A stretch of DNA of 64,000 nucleotides from Niabella aurantiaca DSM 17617 (GTDB taxonomy: Bacteria; Bacteroidota; Bacteroidia; Chitinophagales; Chitinophagaceae). The stretch lies in contig NZ_KB893626.1 in assembly GCF_000374125.1 (NCBI RefSeq), positions 1 through 64,000 of the forward strand, given 5' to 3'. Within the stretch, counting starts at the first letter, position 1; every line of letters begins with the position of its first letter. The notes under the pieces are model-generated. The model was not told where the DNA came from, did not search any database, and was given only the letters and a program-made list of their open reading frames with translations. The translations under genes were made by a program, and so were the position numbers. This document shows, piece after piece, positions 58,811 to 64,000 of the stretch.

Positions 58811-61684
58811 ATGATAAACATGATGCCCCCGGCCAAAAAGCTTATGAAACCCTTCGTGTGCATGATCGTCCTGTGCCTGTGCCTGCCTTCGGCAGCGCAG
58901 GTGGTATTTTCAAAAGCCGGTTACCAGGCCGGCCTGGTGGGCAAAAAGGTAATTGCTGCCGATTTTAACGGCGATGGTAAGCCGGACCTGGCCATTGCAA
59001 ATGGTTTCTGGAACCCGGCGGCAGATAATGGCGTAAACGTATTGCTCAATAAGGGCAACGGAGCCTTTAACGCAGCGGTGGTATACCTGCCGGGCAGTGA
59101 AACAAACGACCTGGCTGTTGGCGACCTGGATAATGATGGCCACCAGGATATCGTTGCAGTAATCGATACCGTAAACGCCCAGGGCGCCTTTCCGGGCGGG
59201 CAACTGGTGCTGTTGCGCAATAATGGCAGTGGCGTTTTTGCCGCAGCAGCGCATTACCCGATCGACAATAATATTTTAGCCGTAGCCGCCGGCGATTTTA
59301 ACGGTGATGGAAGGGCCGATGTGGTGGTAGAAAAAGATGGGGACATCGTATCCGTTTATCTGAATACCGGCAACGGTACCCTGGCCGCCCCGGTAGCTGT
59401 TGATGCCGGTGGCACCCGGCAGCTGGCGGTGGCCGATCTTAATAATGACGGCCGCCCGGACATAGCAGCCGCCAGCGGAGCGGGTAACGCGGTTTCGGTA
59501 ATATTCAATACCGGCAATGGAACCTTTGGCTCTCCTGTCCGCTACCCCGTGGGGCGGTATGCGCATTACGTTACCATTGCGGATGTGGACGGCAACGGGT
59601 ATAAGGACCTGGTGGTATCCAATCGCGCCGATGGCTCCATATCTGTATTACGCAATGACGGCAGCGGAGCCTTTGGTCCGCAGGCCGTTTACAGGGCGGG
59701 GCAGAGCCCGTCAGCGGTAGCAGTGGGCGACCTGGATGGGGATGGTAATGCCGATATTGCCGTGGCAAACGTATCCTCAAGCAACCTGTCTATTTTAACC
59801 GGTAACGGCAACGGCACCTTTCGCACGGGGTATTCTGCGGGGCTTATGAGCAATCTATACTCGGTTGCTATGGCCGATTTTAACGGCGATGGCAAGCAGG
59901 ACCTGGCCACAAATTCAGATATCAATGCCATGCATCTTTGGGTATGGCTCAATGCCGGCAGCTATGCACCCAATGCCGCCAATATCCTGTATGTAAACCA
60001 GGCGGTGGACCAAATGGCCGCGGGGTATACCGGCAACGGATCTTCCTGGGAAAATGCCGTTCCCGATCTGGCAGATGCGCTGCAATGGGCCGCTGCGCAC
60101 AAAAGCAGCTGGACAACAAACGCCCCGTTAAAGATCTATGTAGCCAAAGGCCGGTACCTGCCGGGGTACACACCGGAGGATAACCATACGGACCCGGCCA
60201 ACCCGGCCGACAGCCGGGACAGGGCCTTTTTGCTGGTACCCAATGTAAAGCTTTATGGCGGCTTTGACCCGGAAGGCGGCATTACGGAGCCGTGGCAGGC
60301 CCGTATTTTTGATGCAGGCGGCAGCATTTTAAGCGGCGATTTTAATAATAATGATGTGGTAAGCGGCAGTGGCGCCTCTTTAATTATTACCGGTAACAAT
60401 GAAAATGCCTATCACGTGGTGGTGGCCTCCGGTAATGCCGGCAGCGCCGGTATGGATGGGTTTACCATCAGCGGCGGTCATACCAACAGTGCAAACCCTG
60501 CTTCAACAATAGCGGTAAATGCAAAGAACATTGTGCGGGGCGATGGGGGTGGCATGTACAGCGGCGAAGCATCGCCCCAGCTTACCAAACTTATCATTCA
60601 AAGCAATACGGCTGCTGCTAGAGGCGGTGGTATCTTTATTTGCGATGGTGCCCAGCCGGTATTTACCAACAGCCGCATCAGCGGCAATAAAGCGGGTAAG
60701 GGGGGCGGCATCGGCAACCAGAACACCGGCTCCCCTGTTTTCAGGAACCTGGCCATCAGCGGCAATAGCGCAAACGAGGGTGGTGGTGTGTACAATGCCA
60801 ATGCCGCGCCTGTTTTTGCCAATGCTACGATTACCGGCAACAGTGCTGCTACCGGCGGCGGGTTCAATAACCGGGTGTTTGCGGCGCCCGCGGTATACAA
60901 CAGTATTATATGGGGCAACCAAAAGAACGGGGATGCTGCCGCAGCCGGGGCCGATGTTGAAAACGCCCCCAATGCCTCCATCGTTGTAAAAAACAGCATT
61001 ACACAGATTTTTAACACCGGTAATGGTGCGGATAATAACTTAACCGGTATTGACCCGCTTTTTACAAATGCGGCCAACGGGCAGTATACACTGCAGCCAG
61101 GCAGCCCGGCGCAAAACAGCGGCAGCAATGCATTGTATACCAGCGCTGGCGGCACCATCAGCAACGACCGCGACCTGGCCGACAACATACGCCTGTCGGG
61201 CAGCAATATCGATATGGGCGCTTATGAAAGTCAGAGTGTGCTGCCGGTATCGTTTGGCGTCTTTACCGCGGTTATAAAAGATGGCCGGCTGCTGGTAAAC
61301 TGGAGCACGGAAACAGAAACCAATAATGATCATTTTTTAATACAGCTTTCTGCAGACGGCACGAACTGGCGAACCGTTCAAACGGTACAAAGCAAGGCCG
61401 CAGATGGTAACAGCAACACCTCGCTGGAGTACAGCAGTTCCATTCCGTTAACGGCATTGGGTGTAAGCGCCGGGTTCTTATTGCTGGGACTAGTGGTTTC
61501 CAGTCGCAAAAAAAAGAAAACGCTTATAATGGCAGCAGTCCTGCTTTGTGCACTGGCCTTCTCCTGCAGTAAAAGGGATATTGCCAAAACCATCGAAAGC
61601 GGTAAGCTGTTTGTACGCATCGTACAGGTGGATAAGGATGGCACGCAGCGGGTATCAAAAGTGATTCGCGCGGTGCAGGAGTAA
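58811..61684 (+). CDS. large surface protein with FG-GAP repeats and beta-helix
   Basis: 957 residues. Signal peptide (KPFVCMIVLCLCLPSAAQ; starts at 58811, 58823 or 58844 are possible). Seven FG-GAP/VCBS repeats with Ca-binding loops (DFNGDGKPDLAIAN, DLDNDGHQDIVAV and so on) to about residue 385, then a right-handed parallel beta-helix (GGGIFICDG ... GGGVYNANA) of the choice-of-anchor Q kind. The C-terminal region is a fibronectin-like domain (NHFLIQLSADGTNWRTVQTV ... KLFVRIVQVDKDGTQRVSKV) split by two hydrophobic segments. Likely adhesive or glycan-binding. Confidence 0.85.
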   Translation: MINMMPPAKKLMKPFVCMIVLCLCLPSAAQVVFSKAGYQAGLVGKKVIAADFNGDGKPDLAIANGFWNPAADNGVNVLLNKGNGAFNAAVVYLPGSETNDLAVGDLDNDGHQDIVAVIDTVNAQGAFPGGQLVLLRNNGSGVFAAAAHYPIDNNILAVAAGDFNGDGRADVVVEKDGDIVSVYLNTGNGTLAAPVAVDAGGTRQLAVADLNNDGRPDIAAASGAGNAVSVIFNTGNGTFGSPVRYPVGRYAHYVTIADVDGNGYKDLVVSNRADGSISVLRNDGSGAFGPQAVYRAGQSPSAVAVGDLDGDGNADIAVANVSSSNLSILTGNGNGTFRTGYSAGLMSNLYSVAMADFNGDGKQDLATNSDINAMHLWVWLNAGSYAPNAANILYVNQAVDQMAAGYTGNGSSWENAVPDLADALQWAAAHKSSWTTNAPLKIYVAKGRYLPGYTPEDNHTDPANPADSRDRAFLLVPNVKLYGGFDPEGGITEPWQARIFDAGGSILSGDFNNNDVVSGSGASLIITGNNENAYHVVVASGNAGSAGMDGFTISGGHTNSANPASTIAVNAKNIVRGDGGGMYSGEASPQLTKLIIQSNTAAARGGGIFICDGAQPVFTNSRISGNKAGKGGGIGNQNTGSPVFRNLAISGNSANEGGGVYNANAAPVFANATITGNSAATGGGFNNRVFAAPAVYNSIIWGNQKNGDAAAAGADVENAPNASIVVKNSITQIFNTGNGADNNLTGIDPLFTNAANGQYTLQPGSPAQNSGSNALYTSAGGTISNDRDLADNIRLSGSNIDMGAYESQSVLPVSFGVFTAVIKDGRLLVNWSTETETNNDHFLIQLSADGTNWRTVQTVQSKAADGNSNTSLEYSSSIPLTALGVSAGFLLLGLVVSSRKKKKTLIMAAVLLCALAFSCSKRDIAKTIESGKLFVRIVQVDKDGTQRVSKVIRAVQE

Positions 61685-61918
61685 ATAAATACGCAATCGG
61701 AAGGCAGCCGGAACAAAGATCGCCACGGAATGCAAATGAACAAAAACTGATTTAGACGCACTACCCGGATTGTGGATTGAAGGGGTAGATGCCACCTGGG
61801 GATACACGCCGTGGCGGGGAAGTGCTAAGTGTTTTTACGCTGCGCCATTGGCGCAGCGCCGTGTATTTGTGACATAAAAATAGCGGTGATCAATTACATG
61901 CATACGGTGCACCAGGTA

Positions 61919-62077
61919 CTACCGCAGCAGATCCAGCAGCACATAGATGAATAGCGCGACTGTTGCCACCGTGCCACAGATAAAAAAGCCACCTAAGAAT
62001 TGCAGGTATCCGCTTTTTTTTTGCTTTAACGGGAGTTCATGTTTGAGGGACATATGCTTCTGTTTTGTTTCAGACAT
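61919..62077 (-). CDS. small single-pass membrane protein
   Basis: 52 residues from the ATG at 62077: a Lys-rich N-terminus and one transmembrane helix (FLGGFFICGTVATVALFIYV). Unknown family. The next start, eight codons later, is also possible. Open frame plus clear helix support it, but no homologue is recognised. Confidence 0.45.
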   Translation of the reverse strand: MSETKQKHMSLKHELPLKQKKSGYLQFLGGFFICGTVATVALFIYVLLDLLR

Positions 62078-62154
62078 AAAGTTCCCCTCATGAACAGGCG
62101 TATCAAAGCGTAAAAGCACGGGTTTTTTACAGGGTTTTTACGGTAGCGCGATAA

Positions 62155-62210
62155 AGCTGTCAGCCATTAGCGGTAGACTTCTGATGGCTCAAAACTCAAA
62201 GCTGACAGCT
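62155..62210. repeat. 10-bp inverted repeat downstream of the alpha-galactosidase
   Basis: AGCTGTCAGC (62155-62164) and GCTGACAGCT (62201-62210), extended inward by CAT/ATG pairs. Shares its core word with the repeat at 54512-54550; both lie just 3' of minus-strand genes. Confidence 0.6.
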
Positions 62211-62215
62211 CGCTT

Positions 62216-64000
62216 CTACAACGCCTCGATGCTCAGCACCACGCTGGAGCGGCTGGATGTTACATTGGGATTGAATCCGATGGTCATCAGAAAATCACCG
62301 CTGTAAATTTTGCTTTCATCGAGGGTGGTCTTTTGCTTGTCGTAGAGATTGAGCTCTTTTATCCGGTATTTTTTTGCGGGATCGAGCCCCTGTAATGGAA
62401 TGGGGTTTACAGCGGCTTCGCTGATATACCGCGCGTTTGTAAGATAATTGAACATGACCGCCCGGTTTTTGTCCTTGTCGACAAACATCAGGGATGCAAG
62501 GTCTTTTTCATAAGGATTGGCCAGCCGGTACAGATCACCATGCCAGACGATATCCTTAAATCCGTTGTAGTTCTTAACCGCCTGCTGGCAAAAAGAGCGG
62601 TCTTCCGGCTTGAGCTCGTTGGCGCGGATGTCGAACCCAAGCTTGCCCATAGAAGCTACGTCCACCTTGTATTTTAAAGGTTGTTTTCCCCAGTCCGTCA
62701 CGTGGTTGCACATGGTAATGGCCGGGTAGTAATAGGAGTAGTTCCATTGAATGAATACCCGCTCCAGCGGATCGGTATCATCGCTGAGCCAGAACTCGGT
62801 AAAGTATTTTAATAATCCGTAATCCGAACGTCCCCCGCCGCCGGAGCACAGCATCATGGGCACCGTGGGATATTTGGCGCGGATGCGTTGGAGTACCTTT
62901 TCAAGTCCGCGGGTGTATTCTACATACAAATGCGATTGCGGGATCTTGCTTTGCTCCAGGTATTTGGAGTGCCCGTTAAAAATGGGGGCGTTGCAATCCC
63001 ATTTGATAAAAGCCAGGTCCGGGTTCTTTTTAAATAAACCATCCACTACACCAAACACAAAATCCTGTACCCGCGGGTTGGTAAGATCCAGTACCAGCTG
63101 GTTGCGGTAATAGATCTCCGGGCGCTTTTCTTCCCGCAGTACCCAGTCCAGGTGTTTTTCATACAATTCACTTTTTGGATTGACCATTTCCGGCTCGATC
63201 CAGATGCCGAATTTGATGCCTTGCTTCCTTGCTTCATTTACCAGGTAGGGGATACCATCCGGCAGTTTCTTTTTGTTTTCCTGCCAGTCGCCCAGCCCGG
63301 CCTTATCTCCGTTCCGGGGATACTTATTGGCAAACCAGCCGTCATCCAGTAAGAAAAGATCCACCCCCAGGTCTTTTGCTCCTTTGAAGAGCCCTACCAG
63401 TTTTTCCTGGTCAAAGTCAAAATAAGTAGCTTCCCAGTTATTCAGCAGGGTAAGGCGCTGGCCTTTTCCATCCAGCAACTGGTGATTGCGCAGCCAGGCC
63501 TGCAGGTTGCGGCTTCCGGTGCCGGTTCCGGTAAATGAAAGAGTATAGGTGAACCGTGGTGTTTCAAAAGATGTATCGGGCTGCAGATCGTAGGCCGACT
63601 GGTAGGGGTTAATGCCCGCCACCAGGTGCATTTTTTTGTTGATGTCGGTTTCAAACTGGATGGAGTAGTTGCCGTTCCAGGCGATCTGACCCAGCATTAC
63701 CGTTCCACTGGTTTCTGTAGCAGGTGCATCCAGCGCCAGCATAAAATTGGGGGAGCCGATCAGGTTTTCGCGGGTGCCCAGTCGAGATTGGATGGTATGC
63801 ATGCCCTGTTTCAGCTGTGTGTGCTCCGGCTGCATCTCTTTTGCCCAGCTGCCGTTATAGCTGGTGAGATAATAGTCCTTATTGTAAAAGTAAAGATTGG
63901 CAGAGGCGTATTTGTTCAGTGTTACTTTTCCTTTTTCCGTATGCCGGATCACGCTCCATTGCTCAATGACGTCTTCCTGCTTCCATGCCTTGAAAAAAAG
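62216..64000 (-). CDS. alpha-galactosidase, family GH36 (5' end beyond the window)
   Basis: At least 594 codons; the frame continues past the right edge (the GTG at 63952 is internal, preceded by KAWKQEDVIEQWS). Catalytic motifs: LFLLDDGWFANKY, the nucleophile Asp in FIKWDCNAPIF and the acid/base Asp in FWLSDDTDPLER; GGGGRSDYGLLKYF and DWGKQPLKYKVDVA complete the GH36 pattern. It hydrolyses alpha-galactosides such as raffinose or melibiose. Full-length relatives are about 720 residues. Confidence 0.94.
   Translation of the reverse strand, partial: LFFKAWKQEDVIEQWSVIRHTEKGKVTLNKYASANLYFYNKDYYLTSYNGSWAKEMQPEHTQLKQGMHTIQSRLGTRENLIGSPNFMLALDAPATETSGTVMLGQIAWNGNYSIQFETDINKKMHLVAGINPYQSAYDLQPDTSFETPRFTYTLSFTGTGTGSRNLQAWLRNHQLLDGKGQRLTLLNNWEATYFDFDQEKLVGLFKGAKDLGVDLFLLDDGWFANKYPRNGDKAGLGDWQENKKKLPDGIPYLVNEARKQGIKFGIWIEPEMVNPKSELYEKHLDWVLREEKRPEIYYRNQLVLDLTNPRVQDFVFGVVDGLFKKNPDLAFIKWDCNAPIFNGHSKYLEQSKIPQSHLYVEYTRGLEKVLQRIRAKYPTVPMMLCSGGGGRSDYGLLKYFTEFWLSDDTDPLERVFIQWNYSYYYPAITMCNHVTDWGKQPLKYKVDVASMGKLGFDIRANELKPEDRSFCQQAVKNYNGFKDIVWHGDLYRLANPYEKDLASLMFVDKDKNRAVMFNYLTNARYISEAAVNPIPLQGLDPAKKYRIKELNLYDKQKTTLDESKIYSGDFLMTIGFNPNVTSSRSSVVLSIEAL

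Noticed and set aside
1-64000. CRISPR arrays, tRNA, rRNA and tmRNA genes
   Set aside because: I looked for regularly spaced repeats and for tRNA/rRNA signatures and saw none; a dedicated RNA search program was not available to me.

Overview
The window looks like a chromosome segment of a Bacteroidota bacterium, most likely family Chitinophagaceae (Niabella/Chitinophaga-like; genus not certain). The grounds are a SusC/SusD pair, Bacteroidota-restricted families (IPExxxVDY, DUF4920, DUF2480, DUF4239), promoters of the TTTG-N19-TAnnTTTG type instead of sigma70 boxes, mostly absent Shine-Dalgarno sequences, and many glycoside hydrolases and lipoproteins. I saw no rRNA, tRNA or CRISPR array.

Layout. 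0-5 kb: two Crp/Fnr-type regulators, each followed by a DoxX-type membrane protein, in mirror image around one intergenic region, then a GNAT acetyltransferase and two membrane proteins. 5-7.4 kb: a stand-alone contractile-tail tube protein, a 640-bp gene-poor stretch, and IPExxxVDY, pterin dehydratase and DUF4920 genes. 7.5-17.9 kb: atpA as a one-gene unit with its own promoter and terminator, a LytTR regulator plus an Hpt protein, mtgA, a LysE exporter, a GH3-like enzyme, a glycosyltransferase, suhB, a DUF6364/PIN toxin-antitoxin pair with a clear operator, and thiL. 18-19.2 kb: a genomic scar made of an IS256-type transposase remnant joined to the C-terminal half of an outer-membrane beta-barrel receptor. 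19.2-25.4 kb: S41 peptidase, redoxin, alpha-L-fucosidase, and a PadR regulator with two paralogous membrane proteins. 25.4-29.5 kb: a tightly packed minus-strand cluster (unknown protein, cytoplasmic trypsin-like protease with zinc ribbon, recX, a gutted sterol desaturase, an omega-amidase). 29.7-44.9 kb: mainly housekeeping genes (dnaN, metE under a cobalamin riboswitch, kdsB, corA, ppiD, a GNAT-nitrilase fusion).

The most striking region is 46.6-53.3 kb. A textbook Bacteroidota promoter is followed by a SAM-I riboswitch, then a 41-codon reading frame ending in Met-Met-Met-Glu and five Cys, then susC, susD and a TlpA-type thiol oxidoreductase. The Met/Cys codon run lies inside an imperfect hairpin. 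I infer a sulfur-amino-acid-responsive outer-membrane uptake operon with two stacked RNA-level sensors: SAM by the riboswitch and Met/Cys tRNA charging by leader-peptide translation. Together with metE under B12 control, the window holds two independent riboswitch-controlled sulfur-metabolism units.

53.4-64 kb: a zinc alcohol dehydrogenase and an aldo/keto reductase (with the fucosidase they suggest fucose use), a nucleoid-associated protein, a REP-type transposase remnant, a RibD-C family reductase, a GNAT, a large FG-GAP/beta-helix surface protein, and a GH36 alpha-galactosidase cut by the right edge. At least seven genes have a -7 box whose spacing predicts transcription starting at or near the start codon, so leaderless mRNAs may be common here.
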